Below are positions 13,035 through 21,269 of a stretch of DNA of 22,659 bases, piece by piece. The position numbers and the translations under genes are program-made. The stretch lies in contig JAJZQA010000003.1 in the NCBI GenBank assembly GCA_021810985.1, positions 1-22,659 of the forward strand, given 5' to 3'. The DNA comes from Deltaproteobacteria bacterium (GTDB taxonomy: Bacteria; Desulfobacterota; Desulfuromonadia; Geobacterales; Geobacteraceae). How positions within the stretch are numbered: position 1 is the stretch's first letter; every line of letters starts with the position of its first letter. The notes under the pieces are model-generated. The model ran no database searches. It was given only the letters and a program-made list of their open reading frames with translations, and had not been told where the DNA came from.

Positions 13035-15569
13035 ATGGAAAACACCCCCCTTCCCATAGATCCGATCCTCCCCGAACTATTGCACACGATTGCCGCTTCC
13101 CCGAATACGGTGCTGCAGGCGCCGCCGGGTGCCGGAAAAACGACGCGAGTCCCCCTGGCGCTGCTCGCTCTGCCGGAAATCGCTTCCGGACGCATCGTGA
13201 TGCTGGAGCCCCGACGGCTGGCGGCTGTCAATGCGGCAAGCCGCATGGCCTTTACCCTGGGCGAGGAGTCTGGAGAGACGGTGGGCTATACGATGCGCTT
13301 TGAGCGCCGGGTCTCCGCGAAGACCCGGATCGAGGTGGTTACCGAGGGGATTCTGACCCGGCGTCTGCAGCGGGATCCCGGCCTGGAGGGGGTGTCACTG
13401 GTAATTTTTGACGAATTCCACGAAAGAAGTCTCAATGCGGATTTTGCCCTGGCACTCTGCCTGGAGGTGCAGCGGGAGCTGCGGCCCGATCTGAAAATTC
13501 TGGTGATGTCGGCGACCCTCGATTGCGGGCCGGTTGCCGCATTGCTGGGCAATGCGCCGGTCGTGGTTGCGGAAGGACGCTCGTTTCCGGTCGAAGTCCG
13601 CTTTCTGGAGGATTCCGGCCATCTCCCGCTGCCGGTTCGCATGGCAGCCGCGGTGCGGCGCGCCCTGCGGGAAACGGCGGGGGATGTCCTCGCCTTCCTG
13701 CCCGGCGCCGGCGAGATCCGGGCCTGTGCCGGGCAGCTCCGTCAAGATGCCGGAACTTCAGCCTTGACCATCCATCCGCTCTATGCCGACCTGCCCTTCG
13801 CGGAACAGCAAGCGGCCATTCTGCCGGGTCCGCGGCGCAAGGTGGTCCTCGCCACGAATATTGCCGAGACCAGCCTCACCATCGAAGGGGTGAGGACCGT
13901 GGTTGACAGCGGTCTGACCCGGGTTCTGCGCCATGATCCGGCGAGCGGCATGAACCGGCTGCTTACGGTGCGGGAGTCCCGCGCCTCGGCGGAGCAACGT
14001 GCCGGGCGGGCCGGAAGGTTGGCCCCCGGGGTCTGTTACCGCCTCTTCGGTCAGCACACCTTTCAGGCCATGACCGCTTTTACCCCGCCGGAAATCCTGG
14101 TGTCCGATCTTTCCGCGCTGGCCCTGGAGCTGGCCGTCTGGGGGGTGCGGGATCCGGCGAGTCTGGCCTGGCTTGATCCGCCTCCCGAGGCGGCACTGGC
14201 CGGTGCCCGGGAGCTGCTCTGCTGCCTTGGCGCACTGGACCGGGACGGTCGGACCACGGAAACCGGAAGAAAGATGGCGGAATTGCCGGTCCATCCCCGT
14301 ATCGCCCGGATGCTGCTTCGGGGCACGGAGGCGGAGGCGCTGAAGGTGGCTGCCCTCCTGGGTGCGCTCCTGGCGGAACGGGACATCTTTCGTTACGGCC
14401 CGGGAGAGTCAGCGCCCCTCTGCGAATCCGATCTGCTGGAGCGCTATGAGGCGATTGCGGGGCGGAGCGGGCGGGTGGACCCGCGTGTGCAGATCGCTGC
14501 CGTTCGCGTGGTGGAGAGCAGCGCCGCGCAGCTCGCACGTCACCTGGGGGTAGGAGCGATTTACGAAGCGCCCCTGGCTACCGATGCCGCGGCCCGCCTG
14601 CTTCTTGCCGCCTACCCGGACCGGGTTGCCCGGCAGCGGGAGGAGGGCAGCGACCGCTATCTGCTGGCCAATGGCCGCGGGGCCCGCCTGTCCCGGAAAA
14701 GCGGTGTCAGGAATCGAATGCTTATCCTCGCGATTCAGGTGGATGCCGGGGAGAAGGGGGAGGGGCTCATTCACCAGGCCTGTTCCCTGTCGCCGGAGCT
14801 GGTTCGTTCTGAATGCGGAGGACGGCTTGTCCACGAACGAAAAGTGGTCTGGGACTCCGGCCAGGAGCGGCTCATGGCTTGGGAAGAGGAGTCGCTCGGT
14901 GCGATCCACCTGTCCCGGCGCCAGGTTGTGCCATCCGATGACGAAGCCATACCACTGCTGCTTGCTGTGATCAAGGACTCTCATCTGGCACTCCTGAACT
15001 GGGACCGGGAGGCCGCCCGGCTGCGGGGCAGGCTGCGCCTGGTGCGGCAGGCATTTCCCGCGGAGGAGTGGCCGGACCTGGAGGACGAACATTTGCTGGC
15101 CACGCGTGCGGATTGGCTTGCGCCGTTTCTTTTTGGCGTCCGGAGCCGCCGCGATATCTTCGGGCTCGATCTGTGCGCCGCGCTGCGGGCCCTGTTCACC
15201 CGGGAGCAGCTGCGATTGCTGGAGGAGCGGGCGCCGACCCACATTGCCGTGCCGAGCGGCAGCCGCATCGAGATCGATTATGTCAGCGGCGAGGAACCGT
15301 TTCTGGCGGTGAAGCTCCAGGAGATGTTCGGCTGTGCGGACACCCCGGCCATTGCCGGGGGGCGGGTGAAGCTGCTCCTGCACCTCCTGTCTCCGGCCCG
15401 GCGGCCGGTGCAGGTCACGCGCGACCTGAAAGGTTTCTGGGAGAGCGGGTACCGGGAGGTGAAAAAGGAGTTGAAGGGGCGCTATCCGAAGCATCCCTGG
15501 CCGGACGATCCCTGGAACGCTCTGCCGACGGCAAAAACCAACCGGGCTCTGCGCGGTAAGGGTGGCTGA
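13035..15569 (+). CDS. hrpB: ATP-dependent helicase HrpB
   Basis: A DEAH-box superfamily 2 helicase of 844 residues, the usual size for HrpB. Motifs run in order: I GAGKTT (about 33-38), Ia LEPRRLAA, II DEFHER (about 125-130, the HrpB form of DExH), III SATLD, then TNIAETSLTI (V) and QRAGRAGR (VI). The ratchet-type helicase-associated domain follows, and the C-terminal HrpB domain includes VTRDLKGFWESGY and the tail GRYPKHPWPDDPWNALPTA. Bacterial HrpB has no settled cellular role; RNA remodelling is presumed. The ribosome site is weak (AGGT about 10 bases before ATG), but the protein begins as family members do. It is very GC-rich and therefore has long meaningless open frames on the other strand. 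Confidence 0.96.
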   Translation: MENTPLPIDPILPELLHTIAASPNTVLQAPPGAGKTTRVPLALLALPEIASGRIVMLEPRRLAAVNAASRMAFTLGEESGETVGYTMRFERRVSAKTRIEVVTEGILTRRLQRDPGLEGVSLVIFDEFHERSLNADFALALCLEVQRELRPDLKILVMSATLDCGPVAALLGNAPVVVAEGRSFPVEVRFLEDSGHLPLPVRMAAAVRRALRETAGDVLAFLPGAGEIRACAGQLRQDAGTSALTIHPLYADLPFAEQQAAILPGPRRKVVLATNIAETSLTIEGVRTVVDSGLTRVLRHDPASGMNRLLTVRESRASAEQRAGRAGRLAPGVCYRLFGQHTFQAMTAFTPPEILVSDLSALALELAVWGVRDPASLAWLDPPPEAALAGARELLCCLGALDRDGRTTETGRKMAELPVHPRIARMLLRGTEAEALKVAALLGALLAERDIFRYGPGESAPLCESDLLERYEAIAGRSGRVDPRVQIAAVRVVESSAAQLARHLGVGAIYEAPLATDAAARLLLAAYPDRVARQREEGSDRYLLANGRGARLSRKSGVRNRMLILAIQVDAGEKGEGLIHQACSLSPELVRSECGGRLVHERKVVWDSGQERLMAWEEESLGAIHLSRRQVVPSDDEAIPLLLAVIKDSHLALLNWDREAARLRGRLRLVRQAFPAEEWPDLEDEHLLATRADWLAPFLFGVRSRRDIFGLDLCAALRALFTREQLRLLEERAPTHIAVPSGSRIEIDYVSGEEPFLAVKLQEMFGCADTPAIAGGRVKLLLHLLSPARRPVQVTRDLKGFWESGYREVKKELKGRYPKHPWPDDPWNALPTAKTNRALRGKGG

Positions 15570-15690
15570 GAGAGCCTGCTCCGCGGAATAATGAGTGCCG
15601 GATAAAGGAGTGTCCCTGTTTTTATGCTAACCTTCAGTCTGGCATTTAAGAAATTCCAATGGGTGCCGATACGGTAAAGAGTGTCTGAGA

Positions 15691-15706
15691 TGGGCCGGAT
15701 TTTGCG
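15691..15706 (+). promoter_or_regulatory. Candidate sigma-54 promoter of the corrinoid operon
   Basis: TGGGCCGGATTTTGCG fits the -24/-12 consensus (TGGCACG-N4-TTGCW), with GG and GC exactly ten bases apart; two positions in the -24 box differ. It lies about 105 bases before the corrinoid-protein start codon. Between it and the gene is an inverted repeat, ACCAGGG (15734-15740) with CCCTGGT (about 15759-15765), of unknown meaning. The remaining part of the 241-base gap shows nothing further. Confidence 0.35.
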
Positions 15707-15810
15707 CGCTGCCGCGGCAAAGGGTTAATTGTGAACCAGGGAGTAGGCATTGTTCAAAACCCTGGTACTATGAAATAAATTTTGTTCTTTTGCCCACTAA
15801 TGGAGTCGCC

Positions 15811-16479
15811 ATGCTGCAATCATTTGTTTCCCGCTATTATGAGGCCCTTCTTGATACGGACCGGGACCAGGCCCTTGCGCTGCTGACCAAATCCCTGGAA
15901 GACGGTGTGTCTCCGGAGGAGATCGTTTTCGAGGTGGTAACACCGGCCATCGAAAGAATGTCCCGGGATTTGACCAGAGATCTGGCAACCACCCTCTCAC
16001 AGCATTTCATTGCGGCCCAGATCTCTGAAGCAGCCATTGAAATGCTGCTGCCGCTGTTCAGTTCGGCCCCGGAAATCAAGGGCAGCGTTGTCATCGGCAC
16101 CTCGTCCGGCGACTTCCACGGCTTGGGGAAAAAAATCGTGCGGGGCTGCCTGCGGACCAAGATGTTTACGGTAACCGACCTGGGGGTGAACGTTCCGGCC
16201 GAACGGTTCGTTGATCAGGCGGTATCCCTCGGTGCTTCGGTTATTGCCATCTCCGCGATGATGGTGCATACGGCTCTGGGGCCCGACGGTGCGCTCAAGG
16301 TGCGGCAGATTCTTCGTCAACGGGGCCTGGAGCCGCGAATCAAGATCATCGTTGGCGGGGCGCCATTCCGCTTCGACGGAAACCTCTACCGTTCGGTCTG
16401 CGCCGATGCCTGGGCGGATAATGGTATCGAAGCAACCAGGGTCATTGCCGGACTGGTGAAGGAGGTGCCCCCGGCATGA
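15811..16479 (+). CDS. Corrinoid (cobalamin-binding) methyltransferase-type protein
   Basis: A two-domain corrinoid protein of 222 residues, like MtaC/MtbC/MttC and the cobalamin module of methionine synthase. A helical cap domain (about 1-88) is followed by a Rossmann-like B12-binding domain (about 90-215). The key motif D101-F-H103-G-L-G106 fits DxHxxG, and H103 should be the lower axial cobalt ligand. AISAMM and VGGAPF supply the usual later loops. The usual DLHDIGKNIV reads DFHGLGKKIV here, a mild departure. ATG 15811 has GGAG 5 bases upstream; an upstream TTG would add seven residues. It is the first gene of a five-gene unit, overlapping the next gene by ATGA. Such proteins carry a methyl group on cobalt between two methyltransferases, only one of which has a candidate here. 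Confidence 0.88.
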   Translation: MLQSFVSRYYEALLDTDRDQALALLTKSLEDGVSPEEIVFEVVTPAIERMSRDLTRDLATTLSQHFIAAQISEAAIEMLLPLFSSAPEIKGSVVIGTSSGDFHGLGKKIVRGCLRTKMFTVTDLGVNVPAERFVDQAVSLGASVIAISAMMVHTALGPDGALKVRQILRQRGLEPRIKIIVGGAPFRFDGNLYRSVCADAWADNGIEATRVIAGLVKEVPPA

Positions 16480-17528
16480 ACGCCATGGAGAGAATCGGGC
16501 TGCTGGCGGCAGGAAAGCTCCCCGACCGGGTGCCGGTAATCTGCAACCTCCTGGAGCAGGGGGCCCTGGAGCTGGGACTGTCCATTGAGGAGTACTATTC
16601 CAGCGGGGAGAAGGTGGCCGAAGCCCAGCTTAGAATGCAGCGCAAGTACGGCTACGATAACCTCTGGGGTTTTTTCTATGTCGCCCGGGATGCGGAGATG
16701 CTCGGCTGCCGGAAGATTATCTTTGCCAAAGACGGTCCGCCGAATGTCGGGGAGCTGATTATCCGCAATCCGGCCGATATCGAGGCCTTGACGGTTCCCG
16801 CTGACGTGGGCGCAACCGAGGCCTTCCAGGAACTGCGGAACTGCATCCGGATCCTGAAGGCGGAGCAGGGCGGCCGTTGCCCGGTTCTCGGGTCGGTAGT
16901 GTCGTCATTCTCCCTGCCGTCGATGCTGATGGGCATGGATACATGGCTGCAGCTTCTCCTGACCGGACCGAAGAGCCTCTGCCGGGAACTGCTGGAAAAA
17001 TGCTCCGATTTCTGCATCAGGCACATTCAGGCGTTGCGGGCGGAAGGCATCGATATGATCGCCTATTCCAACCCGGTGGCTTCGGCGACGTTTCTGACTT
17101 TTCCCCAGTTTCGCGAGCTGGCCCTCCCCTGGATCCGGCGGGATTTCGAGGCGGTCGGCACGGAGGGGCTGGTTTATTTCAACGGTGGCGGGGTGATCAA
17201 CCCTCAGATCGATCTCATCAGGGAACAGACCGGAGTCGGCGCATTTTACCTCAATCCGCTCGATGATATCTCCGAGGCCAAGCGAATTGTCGACGGGAAG
17301 GCCCTGGTCACCGGGGTTATCAATGATATCCGGCTGATCTCCTGGAAGCGTGACGAAATCGAGCATGAGGTTGCCCGGATCATGGCGGCAGGCGCGACGG
17401 GAGGGGGCTTCCTCTTCGGTACCCTGGTCATGCCGCTCTACATTCCCGAAGAAAAGATAAAAATCATGCTGGAGGCCGCCTTTCGCCATGGAATATACCC
17501 GAACAACGCAACTCTCCCGGCACGCTGA
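16476..17528 (+). CDS. UroD/MtaA-family protein lacking the zinc ligands
   Basis: The protein has 350 residues and the URO-D barrel fold, in the branch of corrinoid-linked methyltransferases (MtaA/MtbA/CmuA) rather than HemE, since HemE's N-terminal RQAGR motif is absent. True MtaA/MtbA enzymes bind zinc through H-x-C in LHICG and a later Cys. Here the corresponding place reads VYFNG (Y234, F235, N236), and the C-terminal place reads FGTLVMPLYIPEEKI with no cysteine. It therefore probably cannot activate a thiol such as coenzyme M in the usual way. It may use another methyl acceptor, demethylate by other means, or bind the corrinoid protein as a sensor part. GGAGG lies 10 bases before the ATG, which overlaps the stop of the corrinoid gene. 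Confidence 0.85.
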   Translation: MNAMERIGLLAAGKLPDRVPVICNLLEQGALELGLSIEEYYSSGEKVAEAQLRMQRKYGYDNLWGFFYVARDAEMLGCRKIIFAKDGPPNVGELIIRNPADIEALTVPADVGATEAFQELRNCIRILKAEQGGRCPVLGSVVSSFSLPSMLMGMDTWLQLLLTGPKSLCRELLEKCSDFCIRHIQALRAEGIDMIAYSNPVASATFLTFPQFRELALPWIRRDFEAVGTEGLVYFNGGGVINPQIDLIREQTGVGAFYLNPLDDISEAKRIVDGKALVTGVINDIRLISWKRDEIEHEVARIMAAGATGGGFLFGTLVMPLYIPEEKIKIMLEAAFRHGIYPNNATLPAR

Positions 17529-18102
17529 GCGGAATACCCTGGTCAGCTGCAGTATCCTCAAGAAAGAGGTTTCTTTCCTGGTGATCAGGAATAGTTGGCC
17601 GGTGACTACGGTTTTTCTGCCATCTTCCCTGCACACCAGCTTCGAGCGGCTGCAGCTCTGCCTGGAATCTGCCCTTGACCGCTATCCGTCAAATACCGCC
17701 TGTGTCATGTTCGGCACCTGCCATCCCCTGATGGATTCCATCCTGGAAAAGCGGGGGGCGTGGCGCACACCCGGCCAGAATTGTGTCAGCATTCTCCTGG
17801 GCGAGAAGCTCTTTACCGAAGAGTTGACGAAAGGCGCCTTCTTTCTCCTCGAGGAATGGGCCCATACCTGGGACGCGGTGACGATTCCGGTGTTCGGCAG
17901 GAATCCGGATTTGCTTAAACAAATCTTCCGGGAGGAACACTCCTACCTCCTGGCTATTCGTACCCCCTGCTCGGCCTGCTTCGAAAAAGAAGCGGCGTAC
18001 GTCAGCGAATGCACCTCTCTGCCATTACGCTGGCTCGACGTTTCTTTGGAAAACCTTCAAGGCGTACTTGCCGAAACCCTGCGACGTGGAGGGAGTCCTT
18101 GA
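17488..18102 (+). CDS. DUF1638-like protein
   Basis: A protein of 204 residues resembling DUF1638. Family-like features are an early SCSILKKEVSFL, then SSLHTSFERLQLCLESAL, a V-M-F-G-T-C strand end (C77), QNCVSILLGEKLF and a tryptophan-rich FFLLEEWAHTWD. There are eight or nine cysteines, including a C-x2-C pair (PCSAC, about 160-163), so metal or corrinoid binding is possible. DUF1638 proteins are often encoded with corrinoid methyltransferase genes in methanogens and anaerobic bacteria, which fits this setting, but their biochemical role is not settled. The gene overlaps the upstream one by 41 bases in another frame, and its stop is one base from the next ATG, so translation is probably coupled. 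Confidence 0.6.
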   Translation: MEYTRTTQLSRHAERNTLVSCSILKKEVSFLVIRNSWPVTTVFLPSSLHTSFERLQLCLESALDRYPSNTACVMFGTCHPLMDSILEKRGAWRTPGQNCVSILLGEKLFTEELTKGAFFLLEEWAHTWDAVTIPVFGRNPDLLKQIFREEHSYLLAIRTPCSACFEKEAAYVSECTSLPLRWLDVSLENLQGVLAETLRRGGSP

Positions 18103-18103
18103 G

Positions 18104-20203
18104 ATGACAGCCCAGGTTTCCATCGAGGCCGCTGAACTCGACCGCTTGCGGGAAAGGCTTCGCGATCTGTCCCGTCAGAAATCGAGAGTCGAGCTTATCA
18201 ACGTCATGTACGATAGAATCAGCAGGGCTTCCGGCCTTGACGAGGTGATCGATACGATTCTTGCCGTGTTGCTCGAGTCGGTCGGCGGCCTGAACCTGGT
18301 GCTCTATCATTTTCGCGATGGAAACTGGTATTCCAGCGACATCTACAACCGCAAAGAAGTCAGCGCGGAAATTGCCGATCCGCTGGTACGGGAAGTGGTT
18401 GAACAGGGCTGTTATCTGGGGATCGATGCTTCTGTCGATCCGGAACCGCGGAAACAGCTGCCGGAAAATTGCGAATACCTCTGGATCTTTCCCCTGATCG
18501 CCGACCAACGGGTGATTGCCGCGGTGAAGATGGAAGGAATGCTCCTCAACACCCTGAACATCCGGGGTGACCTGGAAACTTTTTTCCGTTATGCCGCGCT
18601 GATTCTCAATAACGAGATCGTCAGTTACACCAAGCTGTCCCGGGCTCTGCACCAGGCCCACGAATCAGAGCGCCGTTTTCGCGAGACGCTGGAGAACATG
18701 ACCCTGATGGCGATCCTCCTGAACCGTGACGGCACCATTGTTTTCTGCAATGATTGCCTGCTCTCCGCAAGTGGCTGGCAGCGCGAAGAGGTGCTCGGCG
18801 GCAATTGGTTCGAGATTTTTTTCCAATTGGACGAGGTCGGGAAGAAGTCCTATCTTGACTCCCTGGCTGCCGGCAATCTCGCTAACCACCAGGAGCATGA
18901 GATCAGTACAAAAACGGGTGACCGCCGCCTGGTATCCTGGAACACAACCTTCCTGCGCGACTCATTCGGCAGGGTGGAGGGGGTTGCGCTTATTGGTGAG
19001 GATATCACCGAACGCCGGCACCTGGAAAACCAGTTGCGCCAGGCACAAAAGATGGAGTCCATCGGTACCCTGGCCGGGGGCATCGCCCACGACTTCAACA
19101 ATATTCTCACTGCCATCATCGGGTATGGTCAATTGCTGGAAATGAAAGTGCAGGGTGATCCGAACCTGCTGCAAAACGTCCTGCATATTCAATCGGCTGC
19201 CGAAAGAGCGGCCGGATTGACTACCCGCCTTCTTGCCTTCAGCCGGAAACAGGTGATCCAGGTCCGGCCGGTCGATCTAAATGCGGTCATCCGGACCTTG
19301 AAGAAGCTGCTGAAACAGTTGCTCGGGGAAGATATCGAACTGCAAACCACATTCTGGCCGGCAAATCTCATTGTTCAGGCGGACAGCAACCAGCTGGACC
19401 ATGTCCTGATCAACCTGGCAACCAATGCCCGGGATGCCATGCCGGATGGCGGATTTTTGACGATCGAGACAACGTGTCAGAAGATGGATGAGGAGTATTG
19501 CCACTACCATGGCTTCGGCAGCCCCGGCAACTATGCCGTGATCTCGGTTTCCGATTCCGGCTGCGGCATGTCCGCGCAGCTCCGCCAAAGGATCTTCGAA
19601 CCATTTTTTACCACCAAGGAAACCGGAAAAGGCACGGGACTCGGCCTCTCGATGGCGTATGGCATTGTCCAGCAGCATAACGGCTATATCAATGTCTACA
19701 GCGAGCCGGGCAACGGGACCACGTTCCGCATCTATCTTCCCTTGGAACCCGGAGCGGAAGCCATGCCGGCGCCGCCAAGCGAGACAGTTTCAGCGCGAGG
19801 GACCGAGACCGTGCTTCTGGCGGAAGATGATGCCTCGGTCCGGGACCTGATGAAAACCGTACTTTGCGAGGCGGGCTATACGGTACTGGACGCGGCGAAC
19901 GGCTCTGATGCCGTCAGGCTTTTCGCGGAGCATCGTGACGAGATTACCCTGGTGATTCTCGATGTGATAATGCCGGGGATGAACGGCAAGGCTGTCTATG
20001 ATGAAGTCAGAAAAATCAAGCCTCTGGTGAAGGTCTTGTTTTGCAGCGGCTATGCCTCTGATATTATTCATAAAAAAGGCGTTCTTGATGATGGAATCAA
20101 TTTTATCTCAAAACCCGTTACCCCCCAGGCATTTCTGCAGGCGGTCAGACGGATTATCGAGTTGGACGTTACCCCGATGGGGAACATACGGGAGGATTTT
20201 TGA
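18104..20203 (+). CDS. Hybrid histidine kinase: GAF-PAS-HisKA-HATPase-receiver
   Basis: A soluble hybrid kinase of 699 residues with no membrane segments. A short coiled coil (about 5-30) leads into a GAF-like domain (about 30-185) and a PAS domain (about 200-315; LENMTLMAILLNRDGTIVFCND). The kinase core has LAGGIAHDFNNILTA with H329, NLATNARDAMP, DSGCGM, FEPFFTTKE and GTGLGLSM. A C-terminal receiver (about 573-690) begins VLLAEDDASVRDL, with phospho-acceptor D620 in LDVIMPGMNG and a later K in FISKPVTP. It has no DNA-binding output, so it likely passes phosphate to another protein. ATG 18104 has GGAGGGAG 8 bases upstream and follows the DUF1638-like stop by one base. Its place suggests it reads the state of the corrinoid module. 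Confidence 0.93.
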   Translation: MTAQVSIEAAELDRLRERLRDLSRQKSRVELINVMYDRISRASGLDEVIDTILAVLLESVGGLNLVLYHFRDGNWYSSDIYNRKEVSAEIADPLVREVVEQGCYLGIDASVDPEPRKQLPENCEYLWIFPLIADQRVIAAVKMEGMLLNTLNIRGDLETFFRYAALILNNEIVSYTKLSRALHQAHESERRFRETLENMTLMAILLNRDGTIVFCNDCLLSASGWQREEVLGGNWFEIFFQLDEVGKKSYLDSLAAGNLANHQEHEISTKTGDRRLVSWNTTFLRDSFGRVEGVALIGEDITERRHLENQLRQAQKMESIGTLAGGIAHDFNNILTAIIGYGQLLEMKVQGDPNLLQNVLHIQSAAERAAGLTTRLLAFSRKQVIQVRPVDLNAVIRTLKKLLKQLLGEDIELQTTFWPANLIVQADSNQLDHVLINLATNARDAMPDGGFLTIETTCQKMDEEYCHYHGFGSPGNYAVISVSDSGCGMSAQLRQRIFEPFFTTKETGKGTGLGLSMAYGIVQQHNGYINVYSEPGNGTTFRIYLPLEPGAEAMPAPPSETVSARGTETVLLAEDDASVRDLMKTVLCEAGYTVLDAANGSDAVRLFAEHRDEITLVILDVIMPGMNGKAVYDEVRKIKPLVKVLFCSGYASDIIHKKGVLDDGINFISKPVTPQAFLQAVRRIIELDVTPMGNIREDF

Positions 20204-20490
20204 AAAAGATAAGAAGTGAAATACTGCTGGGTACCGCACCCCCGGTTCGCATTGCCCGAGGGAGCTTACTGGTTTTCGCGCTTGCTGCCCTGCTTGGCTG
20301 CAGCGGACCCCTGCTGGTTACCGAGTATGAAGACGGTATGGAAACGGGAGAGGAAACGGTTGTCTATGACGAGAAAGGGCATCCGCGGATCACCTCTGAA
20401 ACCGGCTATGTCGCGGATCCCTATGCGGAGTCGTATTCGATTGATAAAGAGGATTTTCAGAGGCAGATGCCCGGAGTTGTTCCGGACTGA
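20200..20490 (+). CDS. Small lipoprotein
   Basis: The product has 96 residues. A charged start (MKKIRSE) and a hydrophobic stretch (SLLVFALAALLG) end in a lipobox LLGC with C34 as the lipidated residue, so it should be anchored to a membrane. The mature part is only about 63 residues, acidic and without a recognised fold (EDGMETGEETVVYDEKG). The n-region is long (about 20 residues). It starts with TTG overlapping the kinase stop (TTGA), with GGAGG four bases upstream, and so is probably the last gene of the corrinoid/kinase unit. Its role is unknown. A strong terminator follows about 55 bases downstream. Confidence 0.7.
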   Translation: MKKIRSEILLGTAPPVRIARGSLLVFALAALLGCSGPLLVTEYEDGMETGEETVVYDEKGHPRITSETGYVADPYAESYSIDKEDFQRQMPGVVPD

Positions 20491-20543
20491 GTCGTTGTCG
20501 TCTGGTGATAAGCAGTGAGCAGGTTCAGCATCTTTTATTCAAG

Positions 20544-20582
20544 AAAACCCCCTTCGTGGTACTGGCCCGAAGGGGGTTTTTT
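20544..20582. terminator. Strong bidirectional terminator
   Basis: AAAACCCCCTTCG (20544-20556) pairs perfectly with CGAAGGGGGTTTT (20568-20580) around an 11-base loop, with six T residues on the plus strand and four on the minus. It separates the convergent lipoprotein gene and the EF-hand protein gene. Confidence 0.92.
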
Positions 20583-20610
20583 GCTCGCGAAACGGCTCTT
20601 GAAACCGGTG

Positions 20611-21201
20611 CTATTTTTTCGCGGTCCGGCAGGAGCCGATCCAGTATTTGTTCCATTCGCTCAGGGTGACGGAACTGTCCCGGTTCGGGTCCATGTCGGC
20701 AAACCAGAGGATAATGCTCTGGACATATTCCCGGGAGGTCAGCTTGCCGTCGCGGTTCTCATCGGCGTCCCGGAAGCGGACCGTCCAGAGCACCTGGCAT
20801 TCTCCGCTTGATACCGTACCGTCCCGGTTGGTGTCCATTTTACTGAACTGCGGCTGTTTGTTGCCCCGGGCCGCTGCTTTAAGTTTCGCGGGAGCGACGC
20901 CGCACCAGTAGCTGACGTATTCCCGGACGTCGACCGTATCGTCACCGTTGGTGTTCATGGTTTTATGGATTCCGCTCATCCCGGTTTCCATCTCGTCCAT
21001 GTTCAGCCGCTTGTCCTTATTGGTGTTTAGGGCACTGAACCGCTCGGCGGCGAAATTTTTTGCCTCGCCGCAGGTAAGGACGCCGTTCTTATCGGCGTCA
21101 CCTTGCATGCCGGCGGCACACTCCGCTGCTCCGGCATTGAGCGCCCCGGTCAGTGCCAGGCAGAGTGCGAAAGAGAAACTGAAAGATACTAATTTATTCA
21201 T
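20611..21201 (-). CDS. Secreted six-EF-hand calcium-binding protein
   Basis: A protein of 196 residues with a signal peptide (hydrophobic core about 4-21, likely cut after LNAGA-A near residue 25). Six 12-residue EF-hand-type loops follow: D35-E46, N59-E70, N83-E94, D123-E134, D147-E158 and D171-E182. Each ends in the expected Glu, and most have D/N at positions 1, 3 and 5; the second, third and sixth lack the glycine at position 6. The mature protein has five cysteines (28, 44, 100, 135 and one near 190) that could form disulfides in the periplasm. It probably binds or senses calcium outside the cytoplasm; no enzyme domain is present. AGGGGG lies about 7 bases before ATG. Confidence 0.85.
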   Translation of the reverse strand: MNKLVSFSFSFALCLALTGALNAGAAECAAGMQGDADKNGVLTCGEAKNFAAERFSALNTNKDKRLNMDEMETGMSGIHKTMNTNGDDTVDVREYVSYWCGVAPAKLKAAARGNKQPQFSKMDTNRDGTVSSGECQVLWTVRFRDADENRDGKLTSREYVQSIILWFADMDPNRDSSVTLSEWNKYWIGSCRTAKK

Positions 21202-21229
21202 TGTTGACCCCCTCGGATGTTATTGTTGA

Positions 21230-21246
21230 GCCGCCTGATCGGCGGC
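21230..21246. promoter_or_regulatory. GC-rich hairpin in the EF-hand gene leader
   Basis: GCCGCC (21230-21235) pairs with GGCGGC (21241-21246) around TGATC. It lies about 30 bases upstream of the EF-hand start codon, close to the ribosome site, and might affect translation or mRNA stability. Confidence 0.35.
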
Positions 21247-21269
21247 GCTCTCACGGTAATGTTCCGTCA

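Noticed and set aside
15570..15810. Cobalamin riboswitch before the corrinoid operon
   Set aside because: No B12-box-like sequence (GCCACTG core) was found in the gap.
16476..17528. Uroporphyrinogen decarboxylase HemE
   Set aside because: The HemE N-terminal substrate-binding motif (RQAGR) is absent and the operon partner is a corrinoid protein, so the methyltransferase branch of the family is a better fit.
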